This document shows positions 35,610 to 43,639 of a stretch of 64,000 nucleotides of DNA, piece by piece. Position 1 is the first letter of the stretch. Every line of letters starts with the position of its first letter. The translations under genes and the position numbers were made by a program. The stretch covers positions 6,306-70,305 of the forward strand of contig CAJFID010000011.1 in the NCBI GenBank assembly GCA_904380375.1, written 5' to 3'. Source of the DNA: Avimonas intestinalis. GTDB taxonomy: Bacteria > Bacillota > Clostridia > Oscillospirales > Acutalibacteraceae. The notes under the pieces were generated by a model. That model was not told the origin of the DNA, searched no databases, and worked only from the letters and a program-made list of their open reading frames with translations.

Positions 35610-35670
35610 GCGTTTTGGGCAATTCGACCGCCGGAAATTTTTCCACAAGATTTCCAATCCGCCCGGCCGC

Positions 35671-38085
35671 TCAGCCCTTTTTCAGCACGATATTCACCAG
35701 CTTGCCCGGCACATACAGCTCCTTGACGATGGCCATGCCCTCAAGGGCCTGGGCGACCTTTTCCTCCGCCTTGGCGGCGGAAAGGGCGGCTTGGGCGTCC
35801 GCATCCGCCGGGATGGTGACCCGGGCGCGCAGCTTGCCGTTGAGCTGCACGGCAATCTCCACCGTCTCCTCCCGGCACTTGTCCGGGTCATAGGACGGCC
35901 ACTGCGCGCCGGCGATCTGCCCGCCGTAGCCCATGGTTTCCCACAGCTCCTCGGTGATATGCGGCGCAAAGGGGTTGAGCAGGATCAGCAGGATGCGGTA
36001 CTCCTCCCTCGTCACGCCGCCGGCCGACGCCAAGTCGTTGAGCAGCGCCATCATCGCCGCGATCGCGGTGTTGTACTTGAGGGATTCAATGTCCTCGCCC
36101 ACCTTGCGGATGGTCTTATGGAAGGAGGATTCCAGCGCCGGCCGGATCCCCTCGCCGGGGGTCACGGCGTCCTGCAGCGCCCACACCCGCTCCAGGAAGC
36201 GGCGGGAGCCGCGGATGCTCGCGCTGGACCAAGGGGCGGCCTTTTCAAAGTCGCCGATGAACATCTCGTACACCCGCAGGGTGTCCGCGCCGTAGTCCCG
36301 GACAATGTCGTCCGGGTTGACCACGTTGCCGCGGGACTTGGACATCTTTTCCCCGTTTTCGCCCAAAATCATCCCATGGCTGGTGCGTTTGGCATAGGGT
36401 TCGGGCGTCGGCACCACGCCGATGTCGTACAGGAATTTATGCCAGAAGCGGCTGTACAGCAGGTGCAGGGTGGTATGCTCCATCCCACCGTTGTACCAAT
36501 CCACCGGCAGCCAGTATTCCAGCGCCTCCTTTGAAGCGAGCGCCTGGTTGTTGTGCGGGTCGCAGTACCGCAGGAAATACCAGGAAGAGCCCGCCCACTG
36601 GGGCATGGTATCGGTCTCCCGCTTGGCGGGGCCGCCGCAGTGCGGGCAGGTGGTATTGACCCATTCCGCTGCCGCGGCCAGGGGGGATTCGCCGCTTTCA
36701 AGCGGCTCGTAGCTTTCCACCCTGGGCAGGGTGATCGGGAGCTCGCTCTCCGGCACCGGCACGAAGCCGCACTTGTCGCAGTGGACGATCGGGATCGGCT
36801 CGCCCCAATACCGCTGGCGGGCGAACACCCAGTCGCGCAGCTTGTAATTGACCTTGGTCTCCCCGATCCCCTTTTCGGTCAGCCACTCCACGATCTTTTT
36901 CTTGGCGTCGTCCACGCTCAGGCCGTCCAGGAAGCCGGAATTGACCATCACGCCGGACGCGCAGTCGGTATAGGCTTCCTTTTCCACGTCCCCGCCCTTG
37001 ACGACCTCGACGATCGGCAGGCCGAATTTCTTGGCGAATTCCCAGTCGCGGGTATCGTGGCCCGGCACCGCCATGATCGCGCCGGTGCCGTAGGAAACCA
37101 GGACGTAATCCGAAAGGTAAATGGGGATCTCCTTGCCGTTTACAGGGTTGATCGCCCGCACGCCCTCGAGCATCACGCCGGTCTTGTCCTTGGCGATTTC
37201 GGTGCGCTCAAAGTCGGATTTCCGGGCCGCCGCCGCCTGGTATTCGCGCACCGCGTCCAGATTCGACAGGCGGCCGGCCCAGGCTTCAATCAGCGGATGC
37301 TCCGGCGACATGACCATATAGGTGGCGCCGAAAAGGGTGTCGGGGCGGGTGGTGTAGATCTCCACATCCTCCCCGGCCGTGGTGGCAAAGCGGACCTGCG
37401 CGCCGGTTGAGCGCCCGATCCAGTGGATCTGCTGGGAGCGCACCCGCTCCGGGTAATCGACCAAATCCAAATCGTCAATCAGCCGTTGGGCATAGGCGGT
37501 GATTTTGAGCATCCACTGGGATTTGACCTTGTGGATAACCTCTCCGCCGCAGCGCTCGCAGACGCCGCCGACCACCTCTTCGTTGGCCAGCACGCATTTG
37601 CAGGAGGTGCACCAGTTGACCGCCATCTCCTTTTTGTACGCCAAACCGCGCTCAAACAGCTTGAGGAAGATCCACTGCGTCCATTTGTAGTAGGACGGGT
37701 CGGTAGTGTTGACCTCCCGCGTCCAGTCGAAGGAAAGGCCGAGCGACTGAAGCTGGGCCTTAAACCGCGCGATATTGTTTTTTGTGACGATTTCCGGGTG
37801 GATGTGGTTTTTGATCGCGTAATTCTCCGTCGGCAGGCCGAAGGCGTCCCACCCCATCGGGTACAGGACGTTATAGCCTTGCAGGCGGCGCTTGCGCGCC
37901 ACCACGTCCAGCGCCGTATAGGAACGCGGATGCCCCACGTGAAGCCCCTGCCCCGAGGGATAGGGGAATTCCACCAGGGCGTAAAACTTCGGCTTATCCG
38001 ATTCGTTGGACGCGGCAAAGGTGTTGTTTTCCTCCCAGATTGTCTGCCATTTCTTTTCAATGGCGGAAGGGTCGTACTTCTTCAT
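35671..38085 (-). CDS. leuS: Leucyl-tRNA synthetase
   Basis: 804 residues from the ATG at 38085 (MKKYDPSAIEKKW); two further ATGs lie up to nine bases upstream. FPYPSGQGLHVGHPRSYTAL holds the HIGH motif, and EKMSKSRGNVVNPDD holds KMSKS. The zinc-finger CP1 insertion (WCTSCKCVLANEEV, CERCGG) and the CP1 editing domain with GTGAIMAVPGHDTRDWEFA are present. It attaches leucine to tRNA-Leu in the cytosol. It follows rsfS with about 75 bases between; no T-box leader fits in that gap. Confidence 0.97.
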   Translation of the reverse strand: MKKYDPSAIEKKWQTIWEENNTFAASNESDKPKFYALVEFPYPSGQGLHVGHPRSYTALDVVARKRRLQGYNVLYPMGWDAFGLPTENYAIKNHIHPEIVTKNNIARFKAQLQSLGLSFDWTREVNTTDPSYYKWTQWIFLKLFERGLAYKKEMAVNWCTSCKCVLANEEVVGGVCERCGGEVIHKVKSQWMLKITAYAQRLIDDLDLVDYPERVRSQQIHWIGRSTGAQVRFATTAGEDVEIYTTRPDTLFGATYMVMSPEHPLIEAWAGRLSNLDAVREYQAAAARKSDFERTEIAKDKTGVMLEGVRAINPVNGKEIPIYLSDYVLVSYGTGAIMAVPGHDTRDWEFAKKFGLPIVEVVKGGDVEKEAYTDCASGVMVNSGFLDGLSVDDAKKKIVEWLTEKGIGETKVNYKLRDWVFARQRYWGEPIPIVHCDKCGFVPVPESELPITLPRVESYEPLESGESPLAAAAEWVNTTCPHCGGPAKRETDTMPQWAGSSWYFLRYCDPHNNQALASKEALEYWLPVDWYNGGMEHTTLHLLYSRFWHKFLYDIGVVPTPEPYAKRTSHGMILGENGEKMSKSRGNVVNPDDIVRDYGADTLRVYEMFIGDFEKAAPWSSASIRGSRRFLERVWALQDAVTPGEGIRPALESSFHKTIRKVGEDIESLKYNTAIAAMMALLNDLASAGGVTREEYRILLILLNPFAPHITEELWETMGYGGQIAGAQWPSYDPDKCREETVEIAVQLNGKLRARVTIPADADAQAALSAAKAEEKVAQALEGMAIVKELYVPGKLVNIVLKKG

Positions 38086-38160
38086 TCCCATCATGCCTTT
38101 CCTACCTATACTGAACGCCGCGGGGCCGCCGGCGCCTTCTTGCTTGGGACAGAGCCGGCG

Positions 38161-38523
38161 CTACGGCTGCGGGACAAAATCGGAGAGGGGCAGCATTTCG
38201 CCGTCCTTCCACAGCCGTTCAAGATCGTAAAAGGAGCGGGTTTCCTCGTAAAACACATGGACGATCACGCTGCCGTAGTCGAGCAAGATCCACCGGGAGG
38301 AGTTATAGCCCTCCACCCGCTCCGGCTTCACGCCCTGTTCGCCGAGCTCGTATTCCACATAATCCGCCAGCGCCTTAACCTGGGTGGTGCTAGTGCCGGC
38401 CGCGATCACGAAATAATCCGCAATCACCGTCAGGTCCCGCACGCCGATGATCTTGATCTCTTCCGCCTTGTGCTTATCAAGGGACACGGCGATCTGCCGG
38501 ACGAGTTCTTTCGGTTCCATCAT
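38161..38523 (-). CDS. rsfS: Ribosome silencing factor RsfS
   Basis: About 120 residues from the ATG at 38523 (38535 or 38520 are alternatives). The RsfS/YbeB core IIGVRDLTVIADYFVIAAGT and VEGYNSSRWILLDYGSVIVH are clear. It binds L14 and blocks subunit joining during starvation. It lies between the LCP gene and leuS, the usual Clostridia order. Confidence 0.95.
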   Translation of the reverse strand: MMEPKELVRQIAVSLDKHKAEEIKIIGVRDLTVIADYFVIAAGTSTTQVKALADYVEYELGEQGVKPERVEGYNSSRWILLDYGSVIVHVFYEETRSFYDLERLWKDGEMLPLSDFVPQP

Positions 38524-38592
38524 TCGTTGCTTCATCCTTTCAGGCCGCTTCGGGCCGCCGGAGGTCGGTGCGCCCGCACGGGCGCGGGATCA

Positions 38593-39918
38593 TCAGGCCG
38601 CCGCGGTCGCCTGGGTCTCGGCGGCGGTGGTTTCGACCGCGCCGGACTGGGACGCCGCTACCTCGGAGAGCACCTGCATATGGGTGTCCGTCTCCCCTTC
38701 CCATTCGGCGGGCAGGGAGAGGCTTTCCGCCGCAATGGCGTCCCCATAGGGGTTAAACGCCTCGTTTAACAGGGAAGCCAACGCCGCCCGGTTCGGGGCA
38801 AAATAGGTGCCGCCGTCCTGGCTCACGCTCCCGCCGGGAAGGATATACGCCGTCATAGAAGAGGGCGCGATGTCCTTCATATCCAGCAGGAGGGCGATGA
38901 TCTCCTCCCGCGTATGGTCGGAGAGGATCGGGGTGGAGCCGTTCATCAGCGGGCCGATGGTATCGTTGGTCAGCTGGTCTTCGGTTTGGAGGATCAACCG
39001 CTGGAAGATGCCGAGCAGCACCTTGCGCTGTTTCAGCATCCGGTTGATGTCGCCGTCAATCCCCCCCGAGGAATCCATCGCATAATACAGGGACGCTTCA
39101 CCGTCCAGCGTCTGCACGCCGGCGCCGTAATTCACATCGCCCACCGTCATGGCGGATTCGAGGTTTACGTCCACGCCGCGCAGCAGGTTTACCAGCTTGA
39201 CCAGCGCCTCCTGCGGGATTAGGAAATACCCGTCCACCGGCAAGCCGAGCTGGCTGTTCAGCGCGCGCAGCAGTTCCTGGGAGGAGGAGCCCTTTTTCTG
39301 GGTCACGGGGGTTCCGCAGGCGGCGTGATTGCCGTCCGCAATCTCGCTGTCCTCCAGCTGCTGGCCGCAGGTTTCGCACCAATTCAGCGGGGTGGGGCTG
39401 GCCCAGATATCGCTGAGGCTTGCCGCCGTCTGCCCGCCGTAATAGGTTGCCTTCGGCAGCTGGAGGATATGGATCGTTCCCTGCTGCTTATCCCAGCAAA
39501 GAAGCGACAGCGCCTCAAGCGGCTTAGACTCCGACGGGCTGTCCTCCTCGTCAACGCCGAGGATCCCCAGCGCGTAATACGCGACCTTATCCTGGTCGGC
39601 CTCCGGCGTGGTGATATGCTGCGTCAGATTGACCTCGCCCGGATCCTTTTCCGTGCCGGTCATCTCCCGGTAAACCGTGAGGACGCCCACCACCAGGAAC
39701 ACCGCCACCGCCACGATGATGGCAAGCAGGATGGCGATCAGGACGATCTTTTTAACCTTTTGGTTCTTTTTCTTTTTCTGCGCCTTCTGCGCCGCGGTCC
39801 GCGGGGCGGCCTTACCGCCCGGGCGCTGTGCAGCCGTGCTCTTTTTCGCCGGCTGTGCGCGGCCCTGGCCCTTCCCGCCGCGGCTGCCGGTGGTATTGCG
39901 GTTGTTTGCGTTCGGCAA
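38593..39918 (-). CDS. Divergent LytR-CpsA-Psr (LCP) protein with inserted Cys/His knuckle
   Basis: 441 residues from TTG at 39918. A basic, Lys-rich cytoplasmic start precedes one helix at about 58-82 and an extracytoplasmic LCP domain. The LCP order is kept: LSLLCWDKQQGTIHILQLPK, DGYFLIPQEALVKLVNLLRG, GVQTLDGEASLYYAMDSSGG, DGDINRMLKQRKVLLGI. Yet the canonical IPRD catalytic Arg-Asp is replaced by PKA, and the R-x-R of YxR by MDSS. CETC at 181-184 and HAAC at 198-201 form a CxxC/HxxC pair not expected in LCP proteins. Its place between nadD-yqeK and rsfS is normal. Confidence 0.75.
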   Translation of the reverse strand: MPNANNRNTTGSRGGKGQGRAQPAKKSTAAQRPGGKAAPRTAAQKAQKKKKNQKVKKIVLIAILLAIIVAVAVFLVVGVLTVYREMTGTEKDPGEVNLTQHITTPEADQDKVAYYALGILGVDEEDSPSESKPLEALSLLCWDKQQGTIHILQLPKATYYGGQTAASLSDIWASPTPLNWCETCGQQLEDSEIADGNHAACGTPVTQKKGSSSQELLRALNSQLGLPVDGYFLIPQEALVKLVNLLRGVDVNLESAMTVGDVNYGAGVQTLDGEASLYYAMDSSGGIDGDINRMLKQRKVLLGIFQRLILQTEDQLTNDTIGPLMNGSTPILSDHTREEIIALLLDMKDIAPSSMTAYILPGGSVSQDGGTYFAPNRAALASLLNEAFNPYGDAIAAESLSLPAEWEGETDTHMQVLSEVAASQSGAVETTAAETQATAAA

Positions 39919-39989
39919 AGCCCTATCATCCTTTCATACGGGCCGGAGCCGGCCCTTCCCGCGGAAAAACCGGGGATGGGAGCCGTCTC

Positions 39990-41258
39990 TCAGGCCGTTC
40001 CGCCGGCCTCCGCCTCTTTCTTCAGGCGGCCGGCGACCAGTTTGTTGTAGGCGTGCACCGCATCGGGATGAATTGCGAGCCCCCGCTCCGCCAGGTCACG
40101 GATCGTGTAAGACAGCGCGTACTCCATCGCGGGAGCGCTGCCCGTTTCCGCCAGGCGGCGCATCTCCTGCACATCGTCGTACTTCCGGTCGGCCGAGGTG
40201 AAATCCGCAAGGAAAAGCGTTTTTTCCAGGGGAGACATCCCGGCCCGGCCGGTGGTGTGATACCGCACGGCCGTGACGATGTCGGGATCGTCCACATGCA
40301 GCACCCGCTCAATAAACGCCGCCCCGGCGATCGCATGCCAAAGATTGGGGGTAACCTCCTCAACGCTGTCAAGCATTATACCAAAATCGCGGATCATTTG
40401 CAACAACGCCGCCGGCTTCTCATCCTTCAGGATATCGTGAAGGATCCCGGCGGTGCGCGCTTTCCCCGCGTTCGCCCCGTACAAAGGGGCCAGATGCGCC
40501 GCCTGTTCCGCCACCGCCAAGGAATGACGGAACCGCTTGTCCGACAGGCGGCCCCGGATAATTTCTATAAACTGCTCGTCGGTCTGCATCGTTTTCATCG
40601 GCCCTTTCCCGGTATACAGCTGGTGTTTCACGATATATTCCGCCACCGCCGGCGGCAGCTTCCCCTCCGCCGACAGGCGCCGCACGGCGTCCGGCCCCTC
40701 CCGCAGCCGCTGCCGGAGCTCCGTAGAGGAAACCGGGAATTCGGGGATTTCCTCAACGATGCAGCGGGCGCCCCGCTTTTCAAGCGCCGCGGCACATTCC
40801 CGCAGCGCTTCCGGCCCTACGCCGTCCCGCGGCGCGGCGCAGAGCACCGCCAGCCCGGCGATCTCCTCAAAGCGGTTCCAGGTGCCCAGGGTCAAAAACA
40901 TGTCCGCGCCGGTAATCAGATACCAGGAGACGCCCGGCTCCTGCTCGTGCAGGGCCGCGAGGGTATCGGCCGTAAAGCTCGCCCCGCCCCGGCGGATCTC
41001 CAGGTCGGACACCGCAAAAAGCGGGTCGTCCCCTGCCGCCAGGCGGCACATCGCCAGCCGGTCCTCCGACGGGGCCATATACGCCTTCAGCTTATGGGGG
41101 GGAACGGAGGTGGGCATCAGCACCACCCGGTCCAGCCCCAGCCGGCGGGCAAATTCCCGCGCGAGCCGCAGATGCCCCTCGTGGATCGGGTCAAAGGTCC
41201 CCCCGAACAAAGCGTACCGCCGGGCGGGACCGGCAGCCCGGCGCTTGTTATCCTTCAT
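39990..41258 (-). CDS. nadD: NadD-YqeK fusion: nicotinate mononucleotide adenylyltransferase and HD hydrolase
   Basis: 422 residues. The first half is NadD: YALFGGTFDPIHEGHLRLA (GTFDPIHxGH), PTSVPPHKLKAYM, GADMFLTLGTW and ISSTEL-like FPVSSTELRQRL. It joins nicotinate mononucleotide to ATP for NAD. The second half, after residue about 220, is YqeK: KRFRHSLAVAEQAAHLA, ARTAGILHDILKDEKP (HD motif), AFIERVLHVDDPDIVTAVRYH; this family hydrolyses Ap4A symmetrically. Normally two genes, here one reading frame without a frameshift. It has GGGAGG nine bases before the ATG. Confidence 0.93.
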   Translation of the reverse strand: MKDNKRRAAGPARRYALFGGTFDPIHEGHLRLAREFARRLGLDRVVLMPTSVPPHKLKAYMAPSEDRLAMCRLAAGDDPLFAVSDLEIRRGGASFTADTLAALHEQEPGVSWYLITGADMFLTLGTWNRFEEIAGLAVLCAAPRDGVGPEALRECAAALEKRGARCIVEEIPEFPVSSTELRQRLREGPDAVRRLSAEGKLPPAVAEYIVKHQLYTGKGPMKTMQTDEQFIEIIRGRLSDKRFRHSLAVAEQAAHLAPLYGANAGKARTAGILHDILKDEKPAALLQMIRDFGIMLDSVEEVTPNLWHAIAGAAFIERVLHVDDPDIVTAVRYHTTGRAGMSPLEKTLFLADFTSADRKYDDVQEMRRLAETGSAPAMEYALSYTIRDLAERGLAIHPDAVHAYNKLVAGRLKKEAEAGGTA

Positions 41259-41333
41259 GCCATCCGGCCTCCCTTCCCGTTGCTTCTCTGCCTTCCGCGC
41301 CGCCTCCGCTGCGGCGAAAAGCCCCGCGGCGGA

Positions 41334-41642
41334 TCAGCCGCGGCGGGCCTCCCGCGGGAGCTGGATTTTCGGCTCCTTCGGGTTGGGGCGGTAAAGCACA
41401 AAGGTGCGGCCGATCACCTGCACCACCTCGGCGCCTACCGCCTGAGCAATCCGCTCCGCCGCCTCGCGGGAGGTCAGGGGGCAGGCCTCCAACACTTTGC
41501 CCTTGAGAAGCTCCCGGGCGGCCAGCGCGTCGTCCGCCTGCTTATACAGCGCGTCGGAAAGCTCGCCCTTCCCCACATGGAGAATGGGGTCCAGGGAATT
41601 GGCCATAGAGCGCAGAAACGCGCGTTGTTTACTCGTCAGCAA
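41334..41642 (-). CDS. yhbY: YhbY family ribosome assembly RNA-binding protein
   Basis: About 102 residues from the TTG at 41642, seven bases after AGGAGG; TTG 41648 is too close to that site. MLTSKQRAFLRSMANSLDPI and HVGKGELSDALYKQADDALA with KGKVLEACPLTSREAAERIA are the CRM/YhbY core with the GxxG loop. It helps 50S assembly. It lies directly upstream of nadD-yqeK, as in Bacillus. Confidence 0.94.
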   Translation of the reverse strand: MLTSKQRAFLRSMANSLDPILHVGKGELSDALYKQADDALAARELLKGKVLEACPLTSREAAERIAQAVGAEVVQVIGRTFVLYRPNPKEPKIQLPREARRG

Positions 41643-41782
41643 ATCCAATCCTCCTACCTTCGTCTATGTTCGGCGTTCCCGCCGCTTTTTGTCCCCGTAG
41701 CGCAGGGAACTGCCTCCCCACAGCGCGGGGATGCAGGGCGGCGGGTACCGCATCGGTTTTATTCTTCCGCTTTTGCCGTCCT

Positions 41783-42388
41783 TTACGCCTTGCTTTTCAG
41801 CAAATATTCCTCCAGCCGGGCGGAAAACAGGCGCAGGGCATTGCCGCGGTGGCTGATCGCGTCCTTTTCCTCGTCGGACAGCTCCGCATAGGACATGCCG
41901 CCGTCAACGACGAACAGCGGGTCGTAGCCAAAGCCGTTTTCCCCGACCGGGGTAAAGCCGATCCGGCCCGGGCACTCGCCCCGGGCCTCCACCCTATCCC
42001 CGTTTGGGAACACGCAGCAGATGGCGGAAACGAATTTCGCCCCCCGCCCTTCCTCCGGCACCCCTTCCAGCTCCCGGAGGAGCTTGCGGTTCCGGTCGGC
42101 GTCGGAAGCGCCCGGCCCGGCAAAGCGGGCGGAATACACCCCCGGCGCGCCGTCCAGCGCATCCACCATCAGTCCCGAGTCGTCCGCCACGGCGGGAAGG
42201 CCCGCCTGCCGGCAGGCGGCGGCCGCCTTCAAATACGCGTTTTCTTCAAACGTAACGCCCGTCTCCTCCACCTCGTCCAGCTTGATACCGACCTCCGCGT
42301 CGGTCACCGCGTCAATGCCCAGCGGCTTGAGGATGCGGGAAAGCTCCGCCAGCTTTTTGTAATTGTGGGTCGCGATGATCATCTGCAT
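41783..42388 (-). CDS. rdgB: XTP/dITP diphosphatase (RdgB/HAM1)
   Basis: 201 residues from the ATG at 42388, eight bases after AAGGAG. IIATHNYKKLAELSRIL, ETGVTFEENAYLKAAAACRQ, VADDSGLMVDALDGAPGVYS, GFGYDPLFVV and ISHRGNALRLF are the RdgB motifs. It removes noncanonical purine triphosphates from the nucleotide pool. It sits between ftsY and yhbY, likely co-transcribed with ftsY. Confidence 0.95.
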   Translation of the reverse strand: MQMIIATHNYKKLAELSRILKPLGIDAVTDAEVGIKLDEVEETGVTFEENAYLKAAAACRQAGLPAVADDSGLMVDALDGAPGVYSARFAGPGASDADRNRKLLRELEGVPEEGRGAKFVSAICCVFPNGDRVEARGECPGRIGFTPVGENGFGYDPLFVVDGGMSYAELSDEEKDAISHRGNALRLFSARLEEYLLKSKA

Positions 42389-42464
42389 AAGGATTTCTCC
42401 TTCCTGAAACTCTCCGGCGTTTTGGGAAGCCCGCCACGCCGGTCCGCTTTCCCGGCAAGCGCGC

Positions 42465-43373
42465 TTATTCGCTGAACAGGCCCTCGGTAAACTCCTCCGG
42501 GTCAAAGGGGAGCAGGTCGTCAATCCCTTCGCCCACGCCGACAAACTTCACCGGCACGTCCAAATCCTCCCGAATGGCCAGGATCACCCCGCCGCGCGCG
42601 GTGCCGTCCAGCTTGGTCAGCACGATGCCGGTGATGCCGGCGGCGTTTTTGAATTCCCGCGCCTGGTTGACGGCGTTCTGCCCGGTGGTGGCGTCCAGCA
42701 CCAGCAGGACCTCCTTGTCCGCGCCGGGCAGCTCCCGGTCAAGCACCCTGCCGATTTTGGAAAGCTCGTCCATCAGGTTCTTCTTGTTGTGCAGCCGCCC
42801 GGCCGTATCACAGATCAGGATATCGGCGCCCCGCGCTTTGGCGGCGGCCGCCGCGTCAAATACCACCGCCGCGGGATCCGAATTCGGCGCATGCTTCACA
42901 ATGTCCGCCCCGGCCCGCTCGGCCCAGATGTCCAGCTGCTCAATCGCCGCCGCCCGGAAGGTGTCCGCCGCGGCCAAGATAACCTTTTTGCCCTCCGCCT
43001 TATACCGGGCGGCCAGCTTGCCGATGGTGGTGGTTTTCCCCACCCCGTTGACCCCGATCACCAGGATCACCGACGGCTTGGTGGACAGGTGCATTTCCTG
43101 CCCGCCGCGCAGAAGCTCCGCCACCGTTTCCTTGAGCAGGCCCCGCACCTCGTTCGGGTCGGTGACGCCCCGCTGCTTGACCTTGCCCCGCAGCTCCTCG
43201 CAGATGCGGGCGGCGGTGTGCGCCCCCGCGTCCCCCAGGATCAAGATTTCCTCCAGCTCCTCAAACAGCTCCTCGTCAATCTTGGTAAAGGCGCGGAGCA
43301 TCGTCGTGACCGAACCAACGATCGAATCGCGGGTTTTTTTCAGCCCCGCGCTGATTTTTTCAAAAAAGCCCAT
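42465..43373 (-). CDS. ftsY: Signal recognition particle receptor FtsY
   Basis: 302 residues from the ATG at 43373, behind AGAGGA. The NG domain has GVNGVGKTTTIGKLAARYK (G1), DTFRAAAIEQLDIW (G2), LICDTAGRLHNKKNLM (G3), and GIVLTKLDGTARGGVILAI (G4/G5). It lacks a long acidic A domain, as in most Firmicutes. It receives SRP-bound ribosomes at the membrane. It directly follows smc, the conserved rnc-smc-ftsY order. Confidence 0.97.
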   Translation of the reverse strand: MGFFEKISAGLKKTRDSIVGSVTTMLRAFTKIDEELFEELEEILILGDAGAHTAARICEELRGKVKQRGVTDPNEVRGLLKETVAELLRGGQEMHLSTKPSVILVIGVNGVGKTTTIGKLAARYKAEGKKVILAAADTFRAAAIEQLDIWAERAGADIVKHAPNSDPAAVVFDAAAAAKARGADILICDTAGRLHNKKNLMDELSKIGRVLDRELPGADKEVLLVLDATTGQNAVNQAREFKNAAGITGIVLTKLDGTARGGVILAIREDLDVPVKFVGVGEGIDDLLPFDPEEFTEGLFSE

Positions 43374-43639
43374 AGACCAGTTCCTCTTCGTTCTCGTTGT
43401 TTTGAGGCCGCCCGAGGGCGCCCTGTTCACCATATTGCCGTCCTCCCGCCGGCATAGCCGGCTTCCGCGGCCGCCTGCCGGGCACGCCTTATCCGGAAAA
43501 GGACAAAGCGAATATATTATACCACATTGCCGCCCATTCGCAAAGGGGAATCCGGCCGACGACAAAGTGGCCGCAGTCTCCGGGACAATCAAGAGGCGTG
43601 GGATCCCGCTCCGGCCCGGGAACCGCCGAACCGTCTGCC

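Noticed and set aside
38086..38160. T-box leader before leuS
   Set aside because: The gap is only about 75 bases, too short for a T-box with terminator, and no T-box sequence was seen.
39828..41891. 687-codon open frame antisense to nadD-yqeK and yhbY
   Set aside because: The opposite strand carries unmistakable conserved proteins; the frame is Arg/Gly/Pro-rich noise.
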